From the NCBI RefSeq assembly GCF_007744675.1, contig NZ_CP036269.1, positions 1,689,501 to 1,753,500 on the forward strand: DNA of 64,000 nucleotides. Direction: 5' to 3'. This document shows, in pieces, positions 19,874-29,781 of the stretch (positions are counted from its first letter, which is position 1; every line of letters starts with the position of its first letter). The notes beneath the pieces were generated by a model. It searched no databases, was not told the origin of the DNA, and saw only the letters and a program-made list of their open reading frames with translations. A program made the translations under genes and the position numbers. This stretch comes from Gimesia alba. Its GTDB lineage: Bacteria; Planctomycetota; Planctomycetia; Planctomycetales; Planctomycetaceae.

Positions 19874-21079
19874 TCAATCTGTTTCTGTCGCTGTGGCTAA
19901 CAGCAGCCCGATTTCACAGGCTTTGAGAAATTCATCAATGATCAAGGTTTCGTTTGTGGTATGGATGTCCTGCTGCCCGCATCCGAGTGTGACTGTGGGA
20001 TATCCATGAGCGGCCATCCAGTTTGCGTCCAGTCCCCCATTACCGATCGTCAATTCTGGTTGTCCCCCCAGTTTCTGAATGGCCTGTTTTGCGGTTTGAA
20101 CCGCGGGTTCGTCTTCCGAAAGGCGAAAAGAATCATATTTTAAATGCGATTCAAAGGAAACGCTCCCACGCTTTCCGGCACTGTTTTTCGTGGTTTTTGC
20201 AGAGTTCTGGAACGCTTTTTTGAACTCGTTGAGAATTTTTTGACGAAACCGGGGGTTATGACTGCGTGCTTCGGCTTTGATGGTCAATTCCGGCATCACG
20301 ACATTTGTGGCGGCCCCTCCTGAGAGGACACCAATGTTGCTGGAGCCGCTCTCTTTGCCTTTGATGACCAATCCGTGCCAGCCATTCTCAACGAGATCTT
20401 CAATGGCTTTGCCGGCAATGACGGCAGCGCTGACTCCCAATTCCGGATGTGCGCCTGCATGGCTGGCGATGCCCGAGATATGGATCAGCATTCCGGAATC
20501 TCCTGTGGCCCCGATACAGACCGTGTCAGCCAGTTTCCCGTCCCAGTTGAAGCACATTTTGGGCTTTCCCAGTTTTCCGGTTGCCAGATTGCGAACACCG
20601 ACCAGGCCAATTTCTTCCTGAACCATCCAGCAGAATGTGAGCGGAGGGTGCGGCAGATCCTGATCCAGAATGGTGAGTAACGCATTCAAAATGACGCTAC
20701 AGCCGCCCCGGTCGTCGGCTCCCAGCGCGGTCTGATTGCTTTTTGAGTGGATCAAGTTTCCTTTTTTGACCGGTTCTGCTCCAACGCAGAGGGGGACCGT
20801 GTCCATGTGCGCCATTAACAGACGTCTGGGGCCTCGAATCGTACCGGGCAGCTTGACAATCAGGTTTCCTGTTTCGCCACCGATGGGACTCTTTTTATGA
20901 GCTGAGTCGAACGTAATCTGCTTTTCGGACAGGCCGGCTTTTCGGAGTCGTTTTACGATTTCCGCGGCGATGTTCCCTTCTTCCCCACTTTTGCCGGGAA
21001 TGGCCATCAGATCGGTGACGAGTTGTAATGCCTGTTTGGAATTGACTTTAGCGGAAGCAGCTGCAGTGTGTGGGCTCAT
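19874..21079 (-). CDS. M20 family metallopeptidase (PepT-like)
   Basis: A 401-residue cytoplasmic zinc peptidase. Ligand motifs in order: MAHMDTVP, GADDRGG, the catalytic QEEIG with paired Glu, FNWDG, and a late DIHTTNE. This set matches tripeptidase or aminoacylase-like M20 enzymes that act on small peptides. It is the first gene of the reverse-strand run ending with dxs and the downstream exported protein, but the functional link is not obvious. No signal peptide was seen. Confidence 0.9.
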   Translation of the reverse strand: MSPHTAAASAKVNSKQALQLVTDLMAIPGKSGEEGNIAAEIVKRLRKAGLSEKQITFDSAHKKSPIGGETGNLIVKLPGTIRGPRRLLMAHMDTVPLCVGAEPVKKGNLIHSKSNQTALGADDRGGCSVILNALLTILDQDLPHPPLTFCWMVQEEIGLVGVRNLATGKLGKPKMCFNWDGKLADTVCIGATGDSGMLIHISGIASHAGAHPELGVSAAVIAGKAIEDLVENGWHGLVIKGKESGSSNIGVLSGGAATNVVMPELTIKAEARSHNPRFRQKILNEFKKAFQNSAKTTKNSAGKRGSVSFESHLKYDSFRLSEDEPAVQTAKQAIQKLGGQPELTIGNGGLDANWMAAHGYPTVTLGCGQQDIHTTNETLIIDEFLKACEIGLLLATATETD

Positions 21080-21318
21080 GATGAGGCTTCTACCAAAAAG
21101 AGATCAGTGGGATATTTCCGAACGAATGATGCAAGTTACGCTTTCAGCTGGTTTTTTTCAATGCGGTTTGCGGTTGATGACAAACACGGTATTGGGGTCT
21201 TTCAGACTCATATTGCTGTAAATCAGGATCAAAATTAGAATCCCGGCTGTTTTGTCGCTGAATTTCACGAACGGGTTCCGATTACCCGGGCTGAATCTTA
21301 ACATCGGTATTCTGTTAT

Positions 21319-22542
21319 TTGAAGATGATTCGTTCCCGCCTGCGCTGGCTCAAGCATTTAATGCTGGCATTGATTACGCTCATACTGTTGGCAGTAGGGA
21401 GTGAGGTCGCGTTACGTATTGCCGATTATCGGCAGCAGGTGTCGGTCAGCAATTATGATGAAGAAGGCTTCCTGATTCCTTCGGATGTCACCTATCATCG
21501 CATTCGGCCTTTACAGGAAGTCTCCCGAAAACATCCGGATACGGAAGAGTTGATTCAGTTTCAGATCAACAGCATGGGGCTCAGGGGGAGAGAGTATACC
21601 ATTCCCAAGCCGGCAGGCGTGTTTCGGATTCTCTGCCTGGGAGGGGAAACGGTTCTTGCCCCCGAGATGAAAGACTCGGATACATTTTGTGTGCGTCTGG
21701 AAAATCTATTGCAAAAACAGACGCAGTTGAAAGTGGAAGTGATTAATGCCGGGGTGCCTGACGCCTGTCCGCTCATGTCTTATCTGCATTTGAGACATTC
21801 CTTGCTGGGGCTTCAACCAGATTTGATTCTTTTCAATTTTGATATGTCTGATGTCGCCGACGATCATGCATTACGACGTTATACCCAGATAGGTGATTCG
21901 GGAGTTCCCCTCTGCTCGATGCATCCGCTCTATGAGAAGATCAATGCGCCAGAACGTCTGGAAAGCCATTTTTTTGTGTATCGCTACACGCTACGGTGGC
22001 TGGGAGATTATTGGGTGGAAAACCAGCCAGCTGGGCTGGACCGGGATATCGATACACCACAGGGGAAGTACTTGTGGTTGGAAGATCATCCCCCTGACTG
22101 GTCTGTGTATGTCAGACAGACGTTGGAGCCAATTCAAAATATTCAGCAAGTGGCACAAGGAACTTATTCGCGATTTATTCTGGCAACGTATCCCAAACCA
22201 TGGCAGGTTTCGGAGACTGCTATAAGCGGAGAAGCACGCAGTTCACTGGGAGTACGAGACGGTGTTCTGTATGCCAGTCGCTTTCCGTTCGAATTGCTGG
22301 AGACCTATGCGAAGCAATTGAACCTTTCCTATTGTGATACATCGCCCACATTTCAAAGCATTCAGAATCCGGATCGCTACTATCTGAACAGTGTCCCTCA
22401 GTTTTCCCGGGAAGGACATGCCCTCTATGCTCGGGAATTGGCATTATTTATTATGAAGGATGTTCCCGGTATCTGGTCAGATACAGAGCCTGGTTCCTCA
22501 ACGCAACCGGGGCCTCAGCAGGCACTGGTTCCGGCCCGCTGA
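21319..22542 (+). CDS. Membrane-anchored SGNH-like protein with degenerate active site
   Basis: A 407-residue protein with an N-terminal membrane anchor (about residues 12-32) and an extracytoplasmic domain of SGNH/GDSL hydrolase type. The fold is suggested by ILCLGGETVLAPE in the block I position, INAGVPD, LILFNFDMSD in the block III position, and FSREGHALYA near the end. The nucleophile position reads GGET rather than GDS, and the Asp two or three residues before the last His is missing. It is therefore either inactive or uses a different mechanism. It is monocistronic. Confidence 0.75.
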   Translation: MKMIRSRLRWLKHLMLALITLILLAVGSEVALRIADYRQQVSVSNYDEEGFLIPSDVTYHRIRPLQEVSRKHPDTEELIQFQINSMGLRGREYTIPKPAGVFRILCLGGETVLAPEMKDSDTFCVRLENLLQKQTQLKVEVINAGVPDACPLMSYLHLRHSLLGLQPDLILFNFDMSDVADDHALRRYTQIGDSGVPLCSMHPLYEKINAPERLESHFFVYRYTLRWLGDYWVENQPAGLDRDIDTPQGKYLWLEDHPPDWSVYVRQTLEPIQNIQQVAQGTYSRFILATYPKPWQVSETAISGEARSSLGVRDGVLYASRFPFELLETYAKQLNLSYCDTSPTFQSIQNPDRYYLNSVPQFSREGHALYARELALFIMKDVPGIWSDTEPGSSTQPGPQQALVPAR

Positions 22543-22903
22543 TCAGGAGAGGACTCTCAGGTTTGTAATGGATATAATGGTAATAATGAAACAAGTGGTA
22601 AGTCAGAAACAGAGTTAAGAACAATGGAATCGATTTAGAAAGTATAGAACGTAGGGTGAAAGCCCTCATTCAGGCTCAGGGCGTCAAATTCTTTGATTTT
22701 CAAAGAGGTTATGCTCAAGCATGACATATCTTTATTAATGTTAAGAGATCTTAATATTTCAGTGTAGAACCAAAATTCTGACCCGTTTGTAAAACATTGA
22801 AAAATTATGTGAATTGAAGTGTGGTCCATCAGGGCTCTTAAATTGTTGGTGAAAATGACTCTTCTATAGAAATGAACTTCCGACGAAAGCAGGAAAGAAA
22901 TTT
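22543..22903. other. 361-base leader region upstream of gdhA
   Basis: No gene. Several short palindromes occur: CTTTGA/TCAAAG, ATGCT/AGCAT near 22710-22725, and TTAAGAGATCTTAA in 22740-22755. A GCCCT/AGGGC hairpin lies near 22664-22683. No riboswitch family was recognised. Confidence 0.35.
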
Positions 22904-24133
22904 ATGGGTTCGTATGAAACAGCTTGTCGTTATTTTGACCAGGCTTCCCGCCAGGTTGGCTTATCGCGCAACATGCAGGACTTATTGCGGACACCCGAAC
23001 GCGAAGTGAAGGTTGAAGTTGCGATCGAGCGAGATAACGGCGAGATTGCGACCTACATCGGGTATCGCGTTCAACATGACAGTTCGCGCGGTCCCATGAA
23101 AGGGGGGCTTCGTTTTCACCCTGAAGTTGACGCCGACGAAGTACTGGCACTGGCTTCGCTGATGACGTGGAAGACAGCACTGGTGAATATTCCCTATGGT
23201 GGTGCCAAAGGGGGAATCTCGGTCAACGCGGGGCAACTCTCCCCCGGGGAACTGGAACGGGTCACCCGCAAATTCATTGATAAAATTTACGATGTGATTG
23301 GGCCACTGAAAGATATTCCGGCTCCCGACATGGGGACCAACGCGCAGGTCATGGCCTGGATTATGAATCAGTATGAAAAATATCGTGGCTTCAACCCCGC
23401 TTGTGTGACTGGAAAACCTCTGGAATTACACGGCGCTGATGGACGTGAAGAAGCAACGGGCCGCGGTGTGGCTATGATTACGCGTGATGCCCTGGATCAC
23501 CTGAAGATCGATGTGGCAGGAGTCACGGTAGCCATTCAGGGTTTTGGAAACGTGGGGAGTTATACGGCTCACTTTCTGGACGAGTTCGGTGCCAAGGTCG
23601 TCGCGGTTTCTGATGCCAGTGGCGGGATTTATAGCGCAGACGGGATTAATATTCCCAAACTGATTGAATACACAAAAGATACCGGTGCCGTAAAAGGTTT
23701 CCCCGAAACGGAAGCGATTTCGAATGAGGAATTGCTGACTTCGAATGTCACGGTTTTGATTCCGGCTGCTTTGGGAGGCGTGCTCACATCAGAAAATGCC
23801 CGCGATATCAGGGCGAAATGCATTATTGAGGCTGCGAATAACCCCACAGAACCGGAAGCAGACGAGATTTTTGAGAAAAATGGAGTCGTTGTCGTACCCG
23901 ATATCCTGGCAAATGCGGGCGGTGTGACCGTGAGTTACTTCGAATGGGTACAAAATCGGCAGCATTTTAGTTGGGAAAAATCCCGTGTTCGGTCCGAGTT
24001 AGATCGTATTATGAATGACAGCTTTGAATTGGTCTGGAAAATTGCCACCGATAAAAAGGTCTCCTTACGTGTTGCCGCCTATATTCTTGGGATCGGTCGC
24101 GTGGGACGGGCAACCGTTCTAGGGGGGATTTAA
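22904..24133 (+). CDS. gdhA: Glutamate dehydrogenase
   Basis: A 409-residue cytoplasmic enzyme that interconverts glutamate with 2-oxoglutarate and ammonia. The substrate-binding lysines lie in [11 protein letters not shown] and in [17 protein letters not shown]. The catalytic Asp is in [14 protein letters not shown]. The nucleotide-binding glycine motif is GFGNVG. Length and motifs match hexameric GDH of the shorter class. AGGAAAG before the ATG supports the start. The cyclic-nucleotide-binding gene begins 87 bases downstream on the same strand. Confidence 0.96.
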   Translation: MGSYETACRYFDQASRQVGLSRNMQDLLRTPEREVKVEVAIERDNGEIATYIGYRVQHDSSRGPMKGGLRFHPEVDADEVLALASLMTWKTALVNIPYGGAKGGISVNAGQLSPGELERVTRKFIDKIYDVIGPLKDIPAPDMGTNAQVMAWIMNQYEKYRGFNPACVTGKPLELHGADGREEATGRGVAMITRDALDHLKIDVAGVTVAIQGFGNVGSYTAHFLDEFGAKVVAVSDASGGIYSADGINIPKLIEYTKDTGAVKGFPETEAISNEELLTSNVTVLIPAALGGVLTSENARDIRAKCIIEAANNPTEPEADEIFEKNGVVVVPDILANAGGVTVSYFEWVQNRQHFSWEKSRVRSELDRIMNDSFELVWKIATDKKVSLRVAAYILGIGRVGRATVLGGI

Positions 24134-24220
24134 GACCTGACTGAAATTCCCTTCTCCTGTTCAATTCTGAAATTGATTAACAATTCTAAGTTTAACACCA
24201 AGCGTTTATGAGGTGATAAG

Positions 24221-24745
24221 ATGCTATCAACAGAGCAACTGATCAAGGACTGTGTACTGTTTCAGTCGGTGACTCCTGACGAAATGGAAGAACTGCTTTC
24301 AACTTCAGAGTGGGAAGAGTTTTCAGCCGGTACCCGGATCCTCGATGAAGGGAATTCCACGCGATATTTGTGGATTATCCAGAGTGGCTCCTGCGAAGTG
24401 CGGAAAAAACTCTCGAATGGAAATGAGCAGGCACTGGCTGAATTAAGTCCGCTTTCTATTTTTGGTGAGATGTCCTTCTTCAAACCGGCTCCGCATTCCG
24501 CAAGTGTCGTGGCGTTGACCGATGTTGAAACAGTTCGAATCCCGGGGCATGATTTTGATCAGATGCTTAAAAACGGGGCTCAAGGAGCACAAAAAGTCGT
24601 GTTCAATACGGTCCGGATCATGTCTGATCGGCTCAGGATGATGGATAAGTGGACAGCAGATATGGTGGAGAGTTGTGGTTCCCGGAGTAAGAACGCTGAG
24701 TGGCACGATTTCCGGTCCAAGCTTTATTCTGAGTGGCAATTCTAA
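24221..24745 (+). CDS. Cyclic nucleotide-binding domain protein without DNA-binding domain
   Basis: A 174-residue cytoplasmic protein made of a single cNMP-binding (CRP-like) beta-barrel from about residue 15 to 130 and a short helical tail. The phosphate-binding cassette reads FGEMSFFKPAPHSAS; the Arg that usually binds the cyclic phosphate is replaced by His, so ligand binding is uncertain. There is no helix-turn-helix. GAGGTGAT before the ATG is a strong ribosome site. It follows gdhA, and a role in sensing or signalling linked to nitrogen status is only inferred. Confidence 0.87.
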   Translation: MLSTEQLIKDCVLFQSVTPDEMEELLSTSEWEEFSAGTRILDEGNSTRYLWIIQSGSCEVRKKLSNGNEQALAELSPLSIFGEMSFFKPAPHSASVVALTDVETVRIPGHDFDQMLKNGAQGAQKVVFNTVRIMSDRLRMMDKWTADMVESCGSRSKNAEWHDFRSKLYSEWQF

Positions 24746-25006
24746 ATTTTGATGCTGACTGCTGCACGCTTGGCCTCAGTCATGAGTGAAACAGGGGTGA
24801 TTTCCCGCTTCCAGGGATCCCGCGTTGACACATTCCCGCTGATATTTGATACTCCCCCATGAAATATCAGGTCGATTGACGAATAGGGCGCTAGTTTGAA
24901 GCGCACTTTCTGGTAACCGGTGTGTCTGGTAGAATAACGAGTTACTGTTTTGCAAAACCAAGCTGGAGAGAACGGGCACGCTGTCCCGTAGATTTTTAAG
25001 AGTATC

Positions 25007-26272
25007 ATGACTGAATTAGACCTGCCTCAATATACACAACTGCTGGCTCAGCAGGCGCGCGATGCTTCCCGAAAACTGGTTTCCGCCAATGGAGATCTAA
25101 AAAATGCCTGGTTGCGCCGGATGATTGAATTAATTCAACAGCGCACACCTGAGTTACTGGAAGTCAACGCGAAAGATATCGAGCAAGCTCCAGAGTACGG
25201 CCTGAACGAGGCGTCCATCGATCGACTGCGATTAACGGAGTCCCGATTAGAGGGCATAAAGACGGCACTGGAAGAGATTATTGCACTCCCCAATCCGATC
25301 GGTGAAGTCATTGGGAGTAACATGCGGCCCAATGGGCTGTTGGTGACGCGGGTTCGTGTGCCTTTGGGAGTGGTTTTCTTTATTTACGAATCACGACCGA
25401 ATGTGACCATTGACGCCGCTGCGCTATGTGTCAAAAGCGGGAATGCCGTGATTTTGCGAGGCGGGAAAGAAGCATTTCACAGTAACATGGCTTTTTATGC
25501 TTTATTACAACAGGGATTAAGAGACGTGGGCCTTCCCGAACAGGCCGTGCAACTGGTGGAAACGACAGACCGCGAGGCAGTCGGACATTTTCTGAAGCTG
25601 AGTGATTATATTGATGTGACGATTCCCCGTGGCGGAAAGGGATTGATTGAACGCGTGGCCCGCGATGCGACAATGCCTGTGATCAAGCATTTCGACGGGG
25701 TCTGTCATGTGTATCTTGATCAATCAGCTGACCTGGAACTGGCGAAGTCGATTACCGTGAACAGTAAATGCCAGCGTCCGGGAGTTTGTAATGCAGCCGA
25801 GAGTCTGTTGGTGCATACGGATCTGGTGGAGACCGTTTTTCCAGCCGTGATACAGGCACTGGTGGAGCAGGGGGTTGAGTTACGTTGCTGTCCTCAATCT
25901 CTCGAATTGGTTAGCGGAGGCAAACCGGCGACAGAAGAGGATTATGCGACAGAATACGGGGCGAAAATCATGTCTGTCAAAATTGTGAATGACATGGACG
26001 AAGCCATCAGTCGGATTCACAAATACGGGTCTGGGCACACAGAATCGATCATTACCACAGAATTGGCGGCTGCCGAAAAGTTTACGACAGAAGTCGATTC
26101 CGCCGCTGTGATTGTCAACGCCAGCACGCGATTTAACGATGGGGGTGAGTTTGGGCTAGGGGCTGAAATCGGGATCAGTACCGATAAGTTCCATGCACGC
26201 GGCCCCTGTGGTTTGCATGAATTGACGAGTTACAAATATGTGGCCCACGGAGCAGGGCAGATCAGAGAATAG
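25007..26272 (+). CDS. proA: Glutamate-5-semialdehyde dehydrogenase (gamma-glutamyl phosphate reductase)
   Basis: A 421-residue ALDH-fold enzyme that reduces gamma-glutamyl phosphate to glutamate semialdehyde in proline synthesis. The catalytic Cys lies in [13 protein letters not shown]. Other hallmarks are [17 protein letters not shown] and [13 protein letters not shown]. Length is normal. proB is not adjacent. The gene stands alone between the CNB gene and fliM, with a weak ribosome site. Confidence 0.96.
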   Translation: MTELDLPQYTQLLAQQARDASRKLVSANGDLKNAWLRRMIELIQQRTPELLEVNAKDIEQAPEYGLNEASIDRLRLTESRLEGIKTALEEIIALPNPIGEVIGSNMRPNGLLVTRVRVPLGVVFFIYESRPNVTIDAAALCVKSGNAVILRGGKEAFHSNMAFYALLQQGLRDVGLPEQAVQLVETTDREAVGHFLKLSDYIDVTIPRGGKGLIERVARDATMPVIKHFDGVCHVYLDQSADLELAKSITVNSKCQRPGVCNAAESLLVHTDLVETVFPAVIQALVEQGVELRCCPQSLELVSGGKPATEEDYATEYGAKIMSVKIVNDMDEAISRIHKYGSGHTESIITTELAAAEKFTTEVDSAAVIVNASTRFNDGGEFGLGAEIGISTDKFHARGPCGLHELTSYKYVAHGAGQIRE

Positions 26273-26346
26273 AAGGTATTGGGTGATTCGAAATTCGGAT
26301 CGCGGGGCTATCGCGATTCTGAATTTGAAGATTAGGGAGGCCAGGG

Positions 26347-27396
26347 ATGGCAGACGTACTCAGTCAAAATGAAGTCGAGTCGTTATTATCGGCATTGGAT
26401 CCCAGTGCGTCGAGTAGTGGAGGGGCGAGTCGACCTTCCACGCGCAATAACGATTTCAATTCCCAGATCAGCATTTATGACTTCAAACGCCCGGAACGTG
26501 TCAGTAAAGAGCAAATGCGGGCCTTCCGTGCGTTGCATGAAAGTTTCAGTCGTGAGTTCGGCGCTGCGCTGAGTGGTATGCTCCGGTCGATTATTGAAGT
26601 GAAATTGATCAGCGTTGACCAGTTGACCTATAGCGAATTTGTTTTCAGTCTTGAAAACCCGACCTGCTTCAACCTGCTCGAATCAGAAACCCTTGATGGG
26701 CACATTATTCTGGATATCAGTCCTTCCATTATTTTCCCGATCATCGATCGACTGTTAGGGGGGGATGGAAATTCGCAGGGTGCCTATCCCAACCGGGCGT
26801 TGACCGAAATTGAAATCCGCCTTGTTTCCCGGATCACTGGTCTGGCGATCGAGGGGATCGAGTCCGCCTGGAGTAACCTGTGTGACTGGAAGCTGCGCGT
26901 GTCACAGGTGGAAAGTAACCCGCAACTGGTGCAGATCGTACCTCCCAACGAAGTGATTGTTTTGATCTCATTCGAAGTCACCATGGGGGAAACCCGCGGC
27001 ATTATTAACCTGTGTATTCCCTTTAATACGATTGAGCCTCTCTCGAATAAACTGACGTCCGATACCTGGTCTGCCTATAAAAAGAAGTCTCCTGACCTGA
27101 GACAGCAGTTGAATCTGGAAGCGAGCGTCTCTAAATCTACAATCAGCTTGAAGGTGGACCTGGACAATAGTATGTTAACAGCTGGGGAAGTACTCAATTT
27201 GGCTGTTGGTGATGTGATCATGTGTAATAAGGGGAGCGCGCAAAGCTTGACGGTCGAATTGGAAGGCTCACCGGTCTTTACGGCTTATCCCGGTGTTTAT
27301 AAAGGGCATAAGGCGATCAGTATTGAAAAAATGCTGGCAGTTCCCAAGGATATTATTGAAGAGCGGATCAAACAGGCGGAGATGTCTGAATCTTGA
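26347..27396 (+). CDS. fliM: Flagellar motor switch protein FliM
   Basis: A 349-residue C-ring protein that binds phospho-CheY and controls rotation. The N-terminal [17 protein letters not shown] matches the CheY-binding peptide. The middle CheC-like domain contains [12 protein letters not shown] and LLGGDGN, and the C-terminal domain is SpoA-like. GGGAGG before the ATG is a good ribosome site. No other flagellar gene is visible within 25 kb on either side, so it is separated from the usual fliM-fliN context. Confidence 0.95.
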   Translation: MADVLSQNEVESLLSALDPSASSSGGASRPSTRNNDFNSQISIYDFKRPERVSKEQMRAFRALHESFSREFGAALSGMLRSIIEVKLISVDQLTYSEFVFSLENPTCFNLLESETLDGHIILDISPSIIFPIIDRLLGGDGNSQGAYPNRALTEIEIRLVSRITGLAIEGIESAWSNLCDWKLRVSQVESNPQLVQIVPPNEVIVLISFEVTMGETRGIINLCIPFNTIEPLSNKLTSDTWSAYKKKSPDLRQQLNLEASVSKSTISLKVDLDNSMLTAGEVLNLAVGDVIMCNKGSAQSLTVELEGSPVFTAYPGVYKGHKAISIEKMLAVPKDIIEERIKQAEMSES

Positions 27397-27805
27397 CCGT
27401 GATGCCAGCATAAAATGCTTCCCGAGTCTCTTTACTCTGAAAATACAGGGACTTTGACGCTGTTTTGGGACTTGGGTGCTGAATGCAAAAGGGAGCATCT
27501 GGCTGTCTGGTGAGACAGAAAGCCCGGTTTTAGGCAGTTCAGACTTTTTTTCTGGGAAGTCCCCCGGTTTTTAGTCTCGTTTCGGTAGAAAAAATAGAGT
27601 GAGGCTGATTATACTGCGCGATCAACTTTCATCATAATATCAATACGGACTGTTTGTATGAACATGTCCTCTCTGTTGGTTGACGAATCATTCATTTGTT
27701 GAATGATAAGAATACTGATATTGTACCCCAGGGTTTGCGATCTGAATCTCTGTTTTCACAGAGGCGACTGCTGCCTCTGAATCGTTTACGAAGAGTGAAA
27801 ATATA
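27397..27805. other. 409-base region between fliM and rpmI
   Basis: No gene. A hairpin with CTGTCT/AGACAG (27503-27518) extended by GGC/GCC and followed by TTTT near 27528 is a possible fliM terminator. A TATACT near 27608 could be a -10 element. The rpmI leader with competing hairpins is listed separately. Confidence 0.45.
27747..27780 (+). promoter_or_regulatory. Competing hairpins in the rpmI-rplT leader
   Basis: CTCTGT (27748-27753) can pair with ACAGAG (27758-27763), and CAGAGGC (27759-27765) can pair with GCCTCTG (27773-27779). The two stems share 27759-27763 and so exclude each other. They lie 26-58 bases before the rpmI start, where ribosomal-protein autoregulation commonly acts. Regulation by L20 is an inference. 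Confidence 0.35.
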
Positions 27806-28006
27806 ATGCCTAAGCAAAAGACACATAAAGGAATGAAGAAGCGGTTCAAAATTACTGCTTCTGGTAAAGCCAAGCACAGAAAAGCGTATCGTGGCCACAT
27901 TCTGAGTAAGAAGAGCCCGAAGCGAAAGATTCGTCTTCGTGGTGATGGAGTTGTGACAGGTGCTGAGGCGAAATTGATTGTGAACGCACTGCGTCCCAGT
28001 TCGTAA
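27806..28006 (+). CDS. rpmI: 50S ribosomal protein L35
   Basis: A 66-residue, strongly basic ribosomal protein. The start [15 protein letters not shown] and the [15 protein letters not shown] core are diagnostic. It is followed by rplT after 82 bases. infC, which usually precedes this pair, is not present. fliM lies upstream instead. Confidence 0.97.
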   Translation: MPKQKTHKGMKKRFKITASGKAKHRKAYRGHILSKKSPKRKIRLRGDGVVTGAEAKLIVNALRPSS

Positions 28007-28088
28007 CATCACCGCTCTCCCGTATGCCTGTGTATGGGGTCTCAATCCAGACGGAATCAAAAATTAACTTCTCAGTTGGAAAGTAGTC

Positions 28089-28445
28089 ATGAGAGTTCGA
28101 AAAGGTTCAGCTCGACGTCGAGCAAAGAAAAGACTGTTTAAAGAAGTACGTGGGAATGTTGGCGGTCGCAGTAAGCTGTTGCGAACCGCAAAAGAGACCC
28201 TGGTTCGTTCACGGGTTTATGCCTATCGTGACCGTCGCGTACGCAAACGCGAATTCCGGGCATTATGGGTGACTCGCATCACCGCCGCCTGTCGTGAACG
28301 GGGTACGAATTACTCTCAATTCATTAATGGTCTGACAAAAGCAGGAATCACGCTGAATCGTAAGTCTCTAAGTGAGCTGGCGATTTCTCAGCCTCAGGTC
28401 TTTGATGAGATCGTGAAAGCGGCTCAAGCTGCATTAGCGGCATAG
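28089..28445 (+). CDS. rplT: 50S ribosomal protein L20
   Basis: A 118-residue basic protein that binds 23S rRNA early in assembly. The start [19 protein letters not shown] and the later [15 protein letters not shown] and [13 protein letters not shown] are diagnostic. L20 is a known translational repressor of its own operon in other bacteria. A strong terminator follows 35 bases after the stop. Confidence 0.98.
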   Translation: MRVRKGSARRRAKKRLFKEVRGNVGGRSKLLRTAKETLVRSRVYAYRDRRVRKREFRALWVTRITAACRERGTNYSQFINGLTKAGITLNRKSLSELAISQPQVFDEIVKAAQAALAA

Positions 28446-28480
28446 ACCTGTTTCAGCCTCTATTGGCGAATCAAATGCAA

Positions 28481-28518
28481 GCCGGGTTTGTTTTAATCAG
28501 ACAAACCTGGCTTTTTTT
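28481..28518 (+). terminator. Terminator of rpmI-rplT
   Basis: GCCGGGTTTGT pairs with ACAAACCTGGC (one G-U) around TTTAATCAG and is followed by a run of seven Ts. Confidence 0.93.
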
Positions 28519-28679
28519 ATGCCCCAAGCAACGGGAGTTGCCTGAATATCTCCCATGTTCAGGCTGAAAACGTGATTTGAAAATTGCAGTACGCCTGTTG
28601 GAGTGATTTTGGTATAGTTCGCTTCGAATTTCATTCGAGGGGGATTAGTCAGTTTCCCATTCATGGAGGCGGGGAGCGA

Positions 28680-29099
28680 ATGTCTAACAAGGTGATTTCA
28701 ATGCCAGCAAGCGGAAGGTGGGTTCGCTGCCTGGGAGTTGCTGCGATCTGCCTATTGAGCGAACTGGCGCTGGTGGCGTGTACTGGGCTGCAACAGGTTG
28801 TTCCTGCTCCGTTGGTATTCGAAGAGCAATCACAGAAGATTCTTGAAATTGCTCCTATGGGAACACAGAAAGAGCAGGCGATCCAGCGGCTGAACGCAGC
28901 CGGGATTTCGGGAGAGTTTTCATCAAGCCCTTCGATCTATTATTGTGATCTGTGGGAGCGCGAAGATGGAAAACGCTGGCATTTGAATGTGGCGTTACTC
29001 TTTAATGAGACCGGAGAGCTCTATAAAACACGCCCTGCACAAGCGGATGTCTCTTGGGAACGGACTGCCGATTCTGCGACGGAAGCGGAACGTCAATAA
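28680..29099 (+). CDS. Small predicted lipoprotein
   Basis: A 139-residue protein from the ATG at 28680, preceded by GGAGGCGGGGAG. The N-terminus has a basic stretch, a hydrophobic core and the lipobox LVAC, so it should be lipid-anchored in the envelope. The mature part is short and mixed, with paired aromatic residues near YYCDLWERED and an Ala/Glu-rich end. An in-frame start at 28584 would place 32 extra residues before the signal peptide and is unlikely. I do not recognise the family. Confidence 0.8.
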   Translation: MSNKVISMPASGRWVRCLGVAAICLLSELALVACTGLQQVVPAPLVFEEQSQKILEIAPMGTQKEQAIQRLNAAGISGEFSSSPSIYYCDLWEREDGKRWHLNVALLFNETGELYKTRPAQADVSWERTADSATEAERQ

Positions 29100-29115
29100 A
29101 CTCCGTATGTGCCTC

Positions 29116-29565
29116 TCAACTGTCGACCGGGTCTGCGGGTTTTTCAAGTAGTTGAATATGACCGTGACAGAACTTGCAGGAGGCGATTGTTCCCAGATAT
29201 TTATGCGCGATGCGTAATTCTTCACTACAATGCGGGCAGTTTGTGTAAAACCCAAATGATTTTGTCTGCTGAGAGTCGAGACGCAGGGAAATAGAAGCCT
29301 GGCAGAACTTGCAACTGACTTTTTTGCCCAGATACTTTTTGTGGACCCGCAATTCTTTTTTGCAGTCGGGGCATTGGAAGTAAAAGCCAACCGGATAGGC
29401 GTCACAGTGAGCGGAGAGTTCCTTGAGTGGATGGAAGGCAGGAATCTCAACGGTATCGTGCTCCAGCTCATCGTTTAGCAACTCACGACAGGTTTGGCAA
29501 TGAACCAGATTTGCAGGCATGTCCTCCCCGCATTGAGGGCAGGGGCCACCGGGCCAGGCGGGCAT
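29116..29565 (-). CDS. Small protein with three zinc-ribbon-like modules
   Basis: A 149-residue cytoplasmic protein starting at the ATG at 29565, with AAGGA six bases upstream. An N-terminal CPQC...CQTC pair is followed by two clearly duplicated modules, CPDCKKELRVHKKYLGKK-x3-CKFC and CPHCSEELRIAHKYLGTI-x3-CKFC. Each has the spacing of a zinc ribbon with a KYLG hairpin. It could bind nucleic acid or protein, but no function can be assigned. It converges with the lipoprotein gene across 16 bases. Confidence 0.85.
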   Translation of the reverse strand: MPAWPGGPCPQCGEDMPANLVHCQTCRELLNDELEHDTVEIPAFHPLKELSAHCDAYPVGFYFQCPDCKKELRVHKKYLGKKVSCKFCQASISLRLDSQQTKSFGFYTNCPHCSEELRIAHKYLGTIASCKFCHGHIQLLEKPADPVDS

Positions 29566-29781
29566 AATCAATCCTTATCTATAGAAAATCAATTGATAAA
29601 TTATTGAGTGGATTGAGGGGCCCTGGTCTCGATCCAAGGGGTCTATGATGCTCGCCGCGAGTGGTTGCCCTTTGGGGTGAACACAAGGGAACGCCTCATG
29701 GCGACATCATTTAAGTATAGCAGCGCTCTGAATGGTTATGAATCACATTCTTGCGAAGTACGTCCGGAATTTCGTCAAAAA

